DNA of 64,000 nt from contig JAJCXO010000189.1 of assembly GCA_029263395.1 (NCBI GenBank), positions 1-64,000 on the forward strand, read 5' to 3'. The notes under the pieces were generated by a model. That model did not search any database. It was not told where the DNA came from and saw only the letters and a program-made list of their open reading frames with translations. Of this stretch, positions 52,900-60,797 are shown piece after piece. The DNA is from Acidobacteriota bacterium (GTDB taxonomy: Bacteria > Acidobacteriota > Thermoanaerobaculia > Multivoradales > J023). Numbering within the stretch: the stretch's first letter is position 1; each line of letters begins with the position of its first letter. Both the position numbers and the translations under genes were made by a program.

Positions 52900-55350
52900 A
52901 TGACCGAGCACGACGCTACCGCGTGGTCCTTCGACCCATTTGCCTACTCCAAAATGTGCCGCACCTGGCATCTCGAACGCCAGGCTTTGCCGCCGGCCTT
53001 CGAACGTTACCGCCTGGCAGTCGACGTCGACGACAAAACGACGATCCAGGCCCACCTCGACGAAATGCTTCGTTTCTGGACCGATCGGCGGGATTCGGGC
53101 CTGGGAGAGATCTTCGAGACCTTCATTACTGAGCACCAAGACTTCCAGGAGCGTTTGCTCGATCCGGTCCAGCGGGTGCAGCTCAGAGCCGATGCCGCAG
53201 CCAGCAAAGCCACAGACACGCCGCTGGCCGACGCGATTCAGCTGCCGGCCTCGCCGCTGTTCGAGCCGTCCTCGCAGACGCCGAGCTTCGAGGCAACGCC
53301 GACCGAGGAGCCGCTACCTGAGCTAACGCCCTCGGAGCCTCCCCGGCGCCTCGACGAGCCTCATACCCCCACCCTCGACCAGATCGCAACAACCGATGAG
53401 CCGGCTATGGACGCGCCGCAGTCGGCATTCGTCTTGCCCGGATTTACACCGCCTGCGGTCGTAGCCGCAACCGAATCGAGCCCAACAGCTGCCGCCGAAA
53501 CGCCGCCTGACGCGCCACCCCCGATCGATCCACCGCCGCCCTCCTCGCTGCTGGAGCTACCTCCGCTACCCAATTTCGAGATACCGAGACCACCACAAGC
53601 TGCCACCGCCCAGACAACCGCCGTACTTGAAGCACCCGCGCTCGAGGACGTGGGTGGTGGGCCTCTCTACGAAGCAGCTGATGAAACGACCACAAACGAG
53701 GCCCGCGCCGAACCCGATGTCGATGCTGATGCCGAGCCCGAAGCCGAGCCCGAGCCGTTTGACGAGCCACCGATCGGCGAGCTCCACACCGAGGCCAATG
53801 GGAACCGCATCAACCTCCGCTGGTCAAGCGCCAACGGGCCGGTGAAGATCACCCGATCGGTGCTGCAGGGTGATCTCGCGACGGTGAGTGACCTCGGGAT
53901 TCCCTCGGACACCTCACAATTCTACGATCGGCCGAGTCTGCCGTTCGGGACGGTGCTACGTTACGAATTGCGGCGGGTCCAAAATCACGAAATATCGCAC
54001 CAGGCGCTGGTCGGCGAACGGGTCATTCTGTGCGAGCCGCTGGCCGACGTCGAGGTGCTCGCTGGTGACCGCAGCATCCGCCTGCAATGGCGCGGTGCGG
54101 CCGGCGCAGAGCGGGTCGAAGTGGAGCGCCGAACGAGCGACGATGACGTCGAGCTCGACGAGGACGCCACGTCGCCACTGAACGCCTTCGATCTCGTCAA
54201 CGGGCGGCGCTACACCTTAGTGTTGCGCGCGTTCTACCGGGACGCCAACGGTGAGCTTGTTTGCTGTGAAGAGGCACGTCGGCAGGTGCGCCCAATTCCC
54301 GCCCCAGCGGCGCCGGAAGACGTCCAGCTCGACTACGAGGAGCTGGCGGCAGCAGACCTGCCACGAGTTGCAAGGGTCCACTACCCCGCACCCCAGAGCG
54401 GCCGCATCCAGGTCTATGTCGCCCGCCAGGAGCCGATCTGGACGCCGGGTACGGCGGTCGACCTCGAGGACCTCGCCAACCTGGAAGGGCCACTGCCGGC
54501 GGCGGATCCGGGCTTGTCGGGACGCCAGGGCGTACGCTTTGAGGGCAAGCGCTACGGCGTCACCTACTTCGTACCCTTCGCCGAGCTCGGACTCCACCGC
54601 ATCGTCGGCCAGTATGCGTTCGGCCTCGACTGCGAGATCATTCGCAATCTCTCGGTTGTGCGAGACAACGAGGCGAACCCAGGGGCCGCCGACGAACAGT
54701 TGCAGATGACCTGGGATTGGCCAGGCGGCGGCGATCGGGTGAGGATCCTCTGGCGCCACGACCAGCCGCCCACCAACAAAGAAGACACAGATGCGGAACG
54801 CCTCGAGATCAACGCCTTCCAGTTCATGAAGCAGCAGCGTCAAGTGACACTGCCGTTGCCGAAAGACGCCGAGGAAGTCTTCGTGTTGATGGTTGCAGGT
54901 GTGCCGTACAGCCGCCAGGACACGCGGCACGTTTTCTTCGTGCCCCGTTATGGCCCGTCAGCACGTTTGACCTGGCGCCGCGGCGGCCACACCGTCCTAC
55001 GCTTCAAAGTCGACATCCGACAGGGCTACAGTGGCACCAGCGCGCCAGAGGGCGCCGATCTGATCATCAGGATCGACGGCGCTGTCCGCCCCCTCCCAGA
55101 GATGGTCCTGCTGTCCGCCGACCGCCGCCAGCCGCTGCGCAACGAGGTCGACAATCCCTTGCTGACCACGCTGGTCCTCGAGGCCAACGCCAAACCCCGC
55201 TTTCCGATTCGCCAGCCGATCCCTCTCGCTCACGTCAGCACCTCGCGTCGTTACAATCTGGTATTCAAGGATCCCGAGTGGTACAAAACATGGAAAATCG
55301 AGAACGAAGATCAGGCGACCGGCGCTGCCGACACAGCGCCACTATTTTGA
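52900..55350 (+). CDS. FnIII-like scaffold protein of the cluster
   Basis: 816 residues, no signal peptide, so probably cytoplasmic. The ATG at 52900 has GGAAG nine bases upstream and lies four bases after the previous stop. The first 110 residues or so are helical (FAYSKMCRTWHLERQALPPA). A long Pro/Glu/Ala-rich linker (about 110-305) follows, then fibronectin-type-III-like beta domains (IGELHTEANGNRINLRWSSA; LADVEVLAGDRSIRLQWRGA; EQLQMTWDWPGGGDRVRILW). Similar multi-domain proteins accompany GTPase-centred loci in other bacteria, as I recall, but I cannot name a family with certainty. It probably links the GTPase pair encoded next to the membrane components. Confidence 0.68.
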   Translation: MTEHDATAWSFDPFAYSKMCRTWHLERQALPPAFERYRLAVDVDDKTTIQAHLDEMLRFWTDRRDSGLGEIFETFITEHQDFQERLLDPVQRVQLRADAAASKATDTPLADAIQLPASPLFEPSSQTPSFEATPTEEPLPELTPSEPPRRLDEPHTPTLDQIATTDEPAMDAPQSAFVLPGFTPPAVVAATESSPTAAAETPPDAPPPIDPPPPSSLLELPPLPNFEIPRPPQAATAQTTAVLEAPALEDVGGGPLYEAADETTTNEARAEPDVDADAEPEAEPEPFDEPPIGELHTEANGNRINLRWSSANGPVKITRSVLQGDLATVSDLGIPSDTSQFYDRPSLPFGTVLRYELRRVQNHEISHQALVGERVILCEPLADVEVLAGDRSIRLQWRGAAGAERVEVERRTSDDDVELDEDATSPLNAFDLVNGRRYTLVLRAFYRDANGELVCCEEARRQVRPIPAPAAPEDVQLDYEELAAADLPRVARVHYPAPQSGRIQVYVARQEPIWTPGTAVDLEDLANLEGPLPAADPGLSGRQGVRFEGKRYGVTYFVPFAELGLHRIVGQYAFGLDCEIIRNLSVVRDNEANPGAADEQLQMTWDWPGGGDRVRILWRHDQPPTNKEDTDAERLEINAFQFMKQQRQVTLPLPKDAEEVFVLMVAGVPYSRQDTRHVFFVPRYGPSARLTWRRGGHTVLRFKVDIRQGYSGTSAPEGADLIIRIDGAVRPLPEMVLLSADRRQPLRNEVDNPLLTTLVLEANAKPRFPIRQPIPLAHVSTSRRYNLVFKDPEWYKTWKIENEDQATGAADTAPLF

Positions 55351-55431
55351 CGTGCCACTCTTCTGCCGTGCCAGTCTTTTAACATTCCACTGTACTGAAG
55401 TTCCACTCTTCTGACCTGCCACTGTTCTGAA
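55336..55431 (+). repeat. six-fold 16-bp tandem repeat
   Basis: Six adjacent 16-bp units, consensus GTGCCACTCTTCTGAC, from 55336 to 55431. The first contains the stop codon of the FnIII-like gene; the other five fill most of the gap before the GTPase gene. Period is exactly 16 throughout, with two to five changes per unit. It may bind a protein or modulate expression of the two downstream genes. Confidence 0.9.
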
Positions 55432-55482
55432 CAATTCATGCCCGAAGGCATCTATGAGTGAGACTTTTCGAGGGCCAATATC

Positions 55483-56676
55483 TTGAGCGATCAACTCTGT
55501 CTCTACTGTTTCAAGACGTTCAACAGCAAAGACATGCTGGTGCGGTGCCAGGTCGGCGACAGCGGTGAGTGCGCTTTCGAAGACGACAACGCACACCACA
55601 AATACTGGCTCGAGCAGAAAGACCTGGCGCAGCCCAAGCTGAGCCCAATCGGCGACAAGGGGCTGCTCAAAAAGATCAGCGGACGGCTCGATCGGCAGTA
55701 CCCGTGTGCGCAGTGCGAGGAGCCGAGCGACTTGCTGTGCTGCCCACACTGCCACAACGCCCTCCCCCATCCGGAAGATCGCTCCGGCGAGATCATCCTC
55801 TCGATCCTCGGTGGTCCGGACTGCGGCAAGACGACCTACCTCGGCATGTTGTGCGAGAACTTCAATACGGTCATGGCGCCGCGCTACTCGCTGCATCCGC
55901 ACAATGAAGAAGTACGTGATCGCTACGAGGAAGTATATGTTCAGCCGTTGCGGAACCTGGAGGTGCTGCCGAGTACTCGCCCGCCAGCCTACGACTCCGA
56001 CATCCGGCATCCGCTGATCTTCGAGCTCCGCGAAACCGGTGAAGACGCTCAATCTCAACGTCTGATCGTCCTCCACGACGCCGCGGGCGAAGAGCTGAGC
56101 AATCGCCGCGCCTTGCGTCGTTTCAACCGCTATGTGCTCCACTCGCAGGGGACGGTGCTGTTTGTCGACGCGGAGCAAGCCCCCAAGATCCGCCCCCGGA
56201 TCGCTAAACCGAAGCCTTTGGTTCGCCGCGCCAGCGACATCATTCAAACCGTTACCCGCCAGATCATCAACGAGAAAAATCTATCCGGCCATCGGGTCGA
56301 CGGCCATCTGGCGGTGGTGCTCGGCAAGCTCGACGTGTTGAGCGACGCGTCGCTGATCGGCGAGCCGCCGGTGCTGCAACGCGAATACGACTTCGAAGTG
56401 CTCAAAACGAGCCGTCACGGGCCGACCTTCAGTCGCTCTGAGGCGGCGGCGGTCAGCAATGAAGTCGAGAGCTTGCTACATCTCATCGGCGCCCAGGACA
56501 TCGTCGGGACCATCGGCGGGCTGTATGATTCCTTCGGTTTTTTTGGGGTCAGTGCTCTCGGCCATGCCCCGGACCCCACCACTTTGAAGCTACGGCGCTC
56601 GCCAGAGCCTGTGCGCCTGCTCGATCCCCTGCTGTGGCTGTTGGCCAAACTCGATGTCGTCGAAATCACCGACTGA
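55483..56676 (+). CDS. zinc-ribbon P-loop GTPase (double-GTPase-like)
   Basis: 397 residues, TTG start with GAGGG nine bases upstream. The N-terminus carries Cys pairs of a zinc ribbon (LCLYCFKTF and DMLVRC) and a second set at about 65-90 (YPCAQCEEPS; LCCPHCHN). The GTPase domain has a P-loop GGPDCGKTT (110-118), a DxAG-type switch (VLHDAAGEEL) and a KxD specificity motif (VLGKLDVL). This matches TRAFAC-like GTPases described in Pfam as double-GTPase families, found beside GAP1 proteins in predicted conflict systems. It is followed 13 bases later by the GAP1-like gene. Likely cytoplasmic regulator of the cluster. Confidence 0.82.
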   Translation: MSDQLCLYCFKTFNSKDMLVRCQVGDSGECAFEDDNAHHKYWLEQKDLAQPKLSPIGDKGLLKKISGRLDRQYPCAQCEEPSDLLCCPHCHNALPHPEDRSGEIILSILGGPDCGKTTYLGMLCENFNTVMAPRYSLHPHNEEVRDRYEEVYVQPLRNLEVLPSTRPPAYDSDIRHPLIFELRETGEDAQSQRLIVLHDAAGEELSNRRALRRFNRYVLHSQGTVLFVDAEQAPKIRPRIAKPKPLVRRASDIIQTVTRQIINEKNLSGHRVDGHLAVVLGKLDVLSDASLIGEPPVLQREYDFEVLKTSRHGPTFSRSEAAAVSNEVESLLHLIGAQDIVGTIGGLYDSFGFFGVSALGHAPDPTTLKLRRSPEPVRLLDPLLWLLAKLDVVEITD

Positions 56677-56689
56677 GGGAGCGCGGATC

Positions 56690-58888
56690 ATGGCGATACA
56701 ACAGCTGGTTTGCGGCCGAACTCACGGCGGCTGGGATGAGCTCACCGCGACGGACGGCATCAAGAACCGCACCAAAGACATAGAGCTTCTGAAGTCGCGA
56801 TCCGCGGTCGCCGAAACCTTGCCGGTCGGCACCGTCACGCTGCGCTATTTGCTCGCTCACCTGATGGGCACCGAACACTGGGTATTACTCCACACCACCA
56901 CCATTGAGGACCTGCGTCCGGGCGCCTACGTTGCCCATTGTCTGTCCGGCAGCGGCCCCGGCAATCAAGACTTCCTGCCGATCGAACTATGGGGCTCACC
57001 AGATTGGGTTCGACATGCCGATTCCTCGTCGCCGGTCGCTGATCCCCTTCGGATCGAGCCGGCACTCACCACCGAGCACTGCCGTCTGCTGCAGGCCCAA
57101 GACCCGCTGCTGAGCCCACGGCGGATCGGTGGGCTCATCGATCACTTTCTAGACTCGCTCGGTACCCAGAAGCGGAAACCGCTCAGCATAATCGGTCAGA
57201 ATAGCGAGCAAATCGTCAACGCGATTCGCCTGCTGTCGTTCTGCCTTCCGGCCGTCCTGGTCCAGCGCTTCCTGACCTTTTCGACCTGCGAGTCGGATAG
57301 TCCAAAAGACATCTGGTTGCATGGTCGCATCGCGGGCCAACCTGCTGCAGAGATCGCGGGAGGCGATCAGGTCGACCTGACCCGTCTACCAGCTGATCGC
57401 GTCGAACCCAAACACGATTGGACCCAGTTCTACGTCCGGTGCCTCGAAGACGAAGGGCTCAGCTGGCCCGCCCTGACGCTCGCCAGAGATCTGTACGATT
57501 TTGCACAGGGCGAGCCCAGCAGGCGCTTGCGTCGCTGTGCCGACACGGCCTCGTGGGTGTTCATGAACGCGTCCCCTGACAACACCTCGGAACAATCGCT
57601 CGAGACTGCCTTCAAGTTCTTCGATTGGAAGCCCTCCGGACAGAACCTGTTGGGGGGAATCAGGAATCGGCGGGTCAATGCCCTGGTTGATTTGCAGCAG
57701 GCGATCTGGCCCAGGCAAACGAGTACGCCTGGGAGTTTCACGGAGCAGGCGCACGGCGAAAGTCGCCGGCACGGCTTCTTTGGCCGTGACTCGAAGTGGT
57801 GGATCGATCTGGCGAGCCAGTGGGTAAACACGACAATACCCTACCCATCGCTCGAGCGACTGCAGGGCTCCTATCTGGCAATCCTCGAGCTCTACTGGGA
57901 CGATAAGCCAGGGCGCCTGGCCCGCTTGAAGCAACTCGACGTCAGCAGGCTCGAAGCGCACCATCGCGAAGTGGTTTTCAGAATGAGCTCGAAGGGCCTG
58001 TTATCGACCAACGTCGACACCTTTTTCTTCGGCGTCGAAAACTGCCTGAGGCTCGGCAAGGAACACGAGCTTGCCGAGCGATTGCTCACTCAGGACTGCC
58101 AAGAGCATATTCGACAGCTGAGTGATGGGCAGGGCTTCTTGGTCAAGATGGACAACATCGCCTCCGCTCGTATCCGGACGATCATCCAACAGGCTCAGGG
58201 TAGCGGGAACCCGACACCCGGTAGCTTCCTTGGCAATCTACCATCACAGCCGACCGAGAACTCCGAACCGCTGTTCGAGCCCACAAACTATCCGGCAGGC
58301 TCTTTCGAAGCCTCGAGCTTGCCCGCAATGATAGTGCCGGAAATGCCGATGGTCGATCCTCCAGAGGAAACTTCGATCACCCTCCCGCCGGAGCCAGTCG
58401 TTACGACGAGGAGGTCCAAGAAACCGACGTCCAGGGTGCCAAAGGGCTCGGTGCCGAGAGTCAACTTGGCTCCCGCTGGTTTCGAAGCACTCCGAGACCC
58501 TAAGTTCTTGCCCCGACTCGCCGCCCAAGAGCAGGTGACCCAAGCTTCGAGCACCGAAGACAAGGCTCGGGTGCGAGAACTCTTGTGGCAACTTGCCAAG
58601 AGGGAGCTTCCCTCCAAGCAATCCGCAAACGCGAAGGCACTATTCGACGTCTACTTCTGGGTCTTGTGGCAGGCGCAACAAAGCCGCTCGCTATTGGACA
58701 CACCCGAAAAGCTTCTCGCCAGCGTCTCCCAAGACCTCCAGTCGCGCAAGCAACACCGGCGAACCGTCCAGCTGATGCTGCGCAAAGCGTTCGCGTCGAG
58801 CACCGGCAAGCATCACGTGGGTTGGCTCAACCCTCTCTTCAACAAGCGCAGCCTGGTCGATAAGTTCCTCGACATCATCACGTTCTGA
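56690..58888 (+). CDS. GAP1-like (GTPase-associated protein 1) partner
   Basis: 732 residues. The ATG at 56690 has GGAG eight bases upstream; the in-frame start at 56654 lies inside the GTPase gene. The N-terminus (AIQQLVCGRTHGGWDELTAT) resembles the start of GTPase-associated protein 1 families, where an early QLVxG..HG stretch recurs. The middle is alpha-helical (LIDHFLDSLGTQKRKPLSII; LPAVLVQRFLTFSTCESDSP). A Pro/Thr/Ser-rich linker (about 535-600) leads to a C-terminal helical domain of about 110 residues. It presumably binds or regulates the GTPase. It is the last gene of the cluster. Confidence 0.72.
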   Translation: MAIQQLVCGRTHGGWDELTATDGIKNRTKDIELLKSRSAVAETLPVGTVTLRYLLAHLMGTEHWVLLHTTTIEDLRPGAYVAHCLSGSGPGNQDFLPIELWGSPDWVRHADSSSPVADPLRIEPALTTEHCRLLQAQDPLLSPRRIGGLIDHFLDSLGTQKRKPLSIIGQNSEQIVNAIRLLSFCLPAVLVQRFLTFSTCESDSPKDIWLHGRIAGQPAAEIAGGDQVDLTRLPADRVEPKHDWTQFYVRCLEDEGLSWPALTLARDLYDFAQGEPSRRLRRCADTASWVFMNASPDNTSEQSLETAFKFFDWKPSGQNLLGGIRNRRVNALVDLQQAIWPRQTSTPGSFTEQAHGESRRHGFFGRDSKWWIDLASQWVNTTIPYPSLERLQGSYLAILELYWDDKPGRLARLKQLDVSRLEAHHREVVFRMSSKGLLSTNVDTFFFGVENCLRLGKEHELAERLLTQDCQEHIRQLSDGQGFLVKMDNIASARIRTIIQQAQGSGNPTPGSFLGNLPSQPTENSEPLFEPTNYPAGSFEASSLPAMIVPEMPMVDPPEETSITLPPEPVVTTRRSKKPTSRVPKGSVPRVNLAPAGFEALRDPKFLPRLAAQEQVTQASSTEDKARVRELLWQLAKRELPSKQSANAKALFDVYFWVLWQAQQSRSLLDTPEKLLASVSQDLQSRKQHRRTVQLMLRKAFASSTGKHHVGWLNPLFNKRSLVDKFLDIITF

Positions 58889-59000
58889 GCCTACCCAATC
58901 GCTAGCAGCCGCAGCGCCTGAAGCGCCCTAGTAGCGACCTGGTCCTTAATTCAACCCCAGCGCCCGATTTCGAGCTATTCACCTGAACCATCTGCACGCC

Positions 59001-59106
59001 ATGCTGATGCTGACGCTTCCCGGCCGCGAACAATTTCCGATCCAGCGGTCGACCTCGGAGGCAAGGCCTCAATTGTTTCTAGGGGAAAGTGCGTCAGCAT
59101 CAGCAT
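59001..59106. repeat. 106-bp element with 16-bp perfect terminal inverted repeats
   Basis: ATGCTGATGCTGACGC (59001-59016) pairs perfectly with GCGTCAGCATCAGCAT (59091-59106). Internal pairings continue the stem: TTCCC with GGGAA, and GAACAATT with AATTGTTTC. The whole could fold into one long imperfect hairpin. Candidates are a structured RNA, a terminator region behind the cluster, or a small non-autonomous mobile element. Confidence 0.75.
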
Positions 59107-59237
59107 AGGAAAGCCTAGACTTTCTGCTTTCCACGCTTGTTGTGCTTTTCAAGAGTCTAGATCTCTAGAAAGGCCTCGCACCTCAGGCAGCGGTAGCAGC
59201 GGCTGAAAAGTTTGGGTGCAAGAATTGCCCTCGCCGG

Positions 59238-59404
59238 GACACCTGTTGAGCAACCAGGATCGGCTTTTGGCCGGCCAAGACACCTGTTGAGCGTCACCGA
59301 TCCCCTACTTACCTAGCCAAGACACCTGTTGCGCAACACCAATCCCTGCTTTAGCTGGCCAAGACACCTGCTGCACAACACATAGCCTGCCTTGGCTGGG
59401 ATCT
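59238..59404. repeat. four degenerate 41-42-bp tandem repeats
   Basis: Units start at 59238, 59279, 59321 and 59363 with GACACCTGTTG (GACACCTGCTG in the last) and end in (G/T)GCCAA. The first 24 bases or so are best conserved. Not CRISPR-like, because the rest of each unit is also related. An inverted CAACAGGTG lies at 59423. Confidence 0.82.
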
Positions 59405-59609
59405 ACCACGTGTTGGGTTGACCAACAGGTGATATTGCTGGCTCGGCACGCCAGTTCGAGGCCTCGAAGACTGCCTAAACGGGTCACGGGTCCGTTGATC
59501 ACCCAGCAGCAAGCGGGGTCTGACGCCGTGGTAATCACGCCTTCGATGGTGTAAATTGAAGCCATCAACTTCTACTGACTACCGACAACGCACGCGCTAG
59601 GAAGCTTCT

Positions 59610-60233
59610 ATGAAGATCGAAGGCCAACATACGTTCGAAGCACCCCGAGAACTGGTCTGGCAGACGGTCCTCGATCCTGATGTCCTGGCTGCAGTGTTGC
59701 CTGGTTGCGAGGATTTCAAGGAGGTTGGTGAGAACGAGTTCACCGGCACCTTGAAGATCAAAGTTGGGCCGGTGCAGGGCAAATTCAAGGGCACGGTGGC
59801 CCTGACGGATCTCGTCGAGCCGTCGAGCTACAACATGCGCATCCAGGGCAAAGGGGCCCCGGGGTTCGTCGACGGCAAAGGCCAGTTGCGGTTGGAAGAC
59901 GACGGTGGCTCGACGGTGCTGCATTATGAGGTCGACGCCAAAGTCGGCGGTCGCATCGCCTCGGTGGGTCAGCGCCTGCTCGACAGCTCAAGCAAGGTCA
60001 TCACTCGCCAGGCGTTAGAGGGGCTCGATCAACAGGTGACGGCAAAGGCCGCGGCGGCAGGCGCAGGGAATGGCGAGGAACCGCCACCCCCGATTGAAGC
60101 TCCCTCCCAGACCGAGTTTGCGGCTGAGTTCACCAAGGGAATGGTTGACGAGCTAGTGCCCAAGAAAAGCCGTCCATGGCTGGCCGCAATCGGGCTTGCC
60201 GTCGGTATTCTGATTTATAAATCTTGCAGCTGA
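59610..60233 (+). CDS. coxG: CoxG-like SRPBCC protein (carbon monoxide dehydrogenase subunit G)
   Basis: 207 residues. The SRPBCC/START-like fold spans about 1-140 (IEGQHTFEAPRELVWQTVLD; VLAAVLPGCEDFKEVGENEF; GKGQLRLEDDGGSTVLHYEV). A linker and a short C-terminal membrane helix follow (LAAIGLAVGILIY). In CO dehydrogenase systems CoxG helps recruit the enzyme to the membrane, as shown in mycobacteria. Here it leads the coxGSLM unit, with 93 bp before coxS. Related genes also occur beside other xanthine-oxidase-family enzymes, so the substrate is not set by this gene. Confidence 0.88.
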   Translation: MKIEGQHTFEAPRELVWQTVLDPDVLAAVLPGCEDFKEVGENEFTGTLKIKVGPVQGKFKGTVALTDLVEPSSYNMRIQGKGAPGFVDGKGQLRLEDDGGSTVLHYEVDAKVGGRIASVGQRLLDSSSKVITRQALEGLDQQVTAKAAAAGAGNGEEPPPPIEAPSQTEFAAEFTKGMVDELVPKKSRPWLAAIGLAVGILIYKSCS

Positions 60234-60326
60234 CCGTCTGTTCCGCAACAGGCCGGGCCCGCTGAGAGATCCGATACGGTAGCTGAGAGACATCGCTTTA
60301 AGCGCTCGAATCGAAAGGAGTTGTGG

Positions 60327-60797
60327 ATGGGTCAACAAGTTCGGATCGAGGTCAACGGGACCACCCATGAGCGGGAGGTCGATCCCAGAACTTTGCTGGT
60401 GCACTTCCTGCGCGAAGACCTGGCATTAACTGGCACCAACGTCGGGTGCGAAACCAGCTTGTGCGGTGCCTGCACCGTGCTCATCGACGGCGAGGCTGTC
60501 AAATCGTGCACCCAGCTGGCAGTGCAAGCCGACGGCACGTCGGTCACCACCATCGAAGGCTTGGCCCAAGACGGTGAGTTACACCCGTTGCAAACCGCCT
60601 TCCATGAAGAACATGGCCTGCAATGTGGCTTCTGCACTCCGGGCATGATCCTCACCGCGGTGGATCTGCTCAACGACAATCCGACGCCAAGCGCCGACGA
60701 GATCCGCCAAGGCTTGAAGGGCAACATTTGCCGCTGTACCGGCTACCACAACATCATCAAAGCGGTACAACGTGCCGCTGAAGGAGGCGCGTCATGA
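60327..60797 (+). CDS. coxS: CoxS-like [2Fe-2S] subunit of a molybdenum hydroxylase
   Basis: 156 residues. AAAGGAG precedes the ATG at 60327 by six bases; the frame extends upstream only to a TTG. Two [2Fe-2S] sites are visible: the plant-ferredoxin type ([20 protein letters not shown], then SC) and the C-terminal type (CGFCTPG ... CRCTGY). The subunit passes electrons from the molybdenum centre in CoxL to the FAD in CoxM. It overlaps coxL by four bases. Confidence 0.94.
   Translation: MGQQVRIEVNGTTHEREVDPRTLLVHFLREDLALTGTNVGCETSLCGACTVLIDGEAVKSCTQLAVQADGTSVTTIEGLAQDGELHPLQTAFHEEHGLQCGFCTPGMILTAVDLLNDNPTPSADEIRQGLKGNICRCTGYHNIIKAVQRAAEGGAS

Larger units (their letters stand above)
58889..59609. 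other. 721-bp intergenic region with a long inverted repeat and a 42-bp repeat array
   Basis: No convincing gene. It contains the 59001-59106 inverted repeat and the 59238-59404 array. Between them are short symmetric stretches (TCTAGA-TC-TCTAGA near 59157; GAAAG...CTTTC near 59108). The last 150 bp before coxG are featureless apart from CAACAGGTG at 59423, an inverted half of the array motif. Confidence 0.6.

Noticed and set aside
59238-59404. CRISPR array
   Set aside because: Repeats are not identical and the intervening parts are related to each other, so there are no unique spacers; no cas genes in the window.
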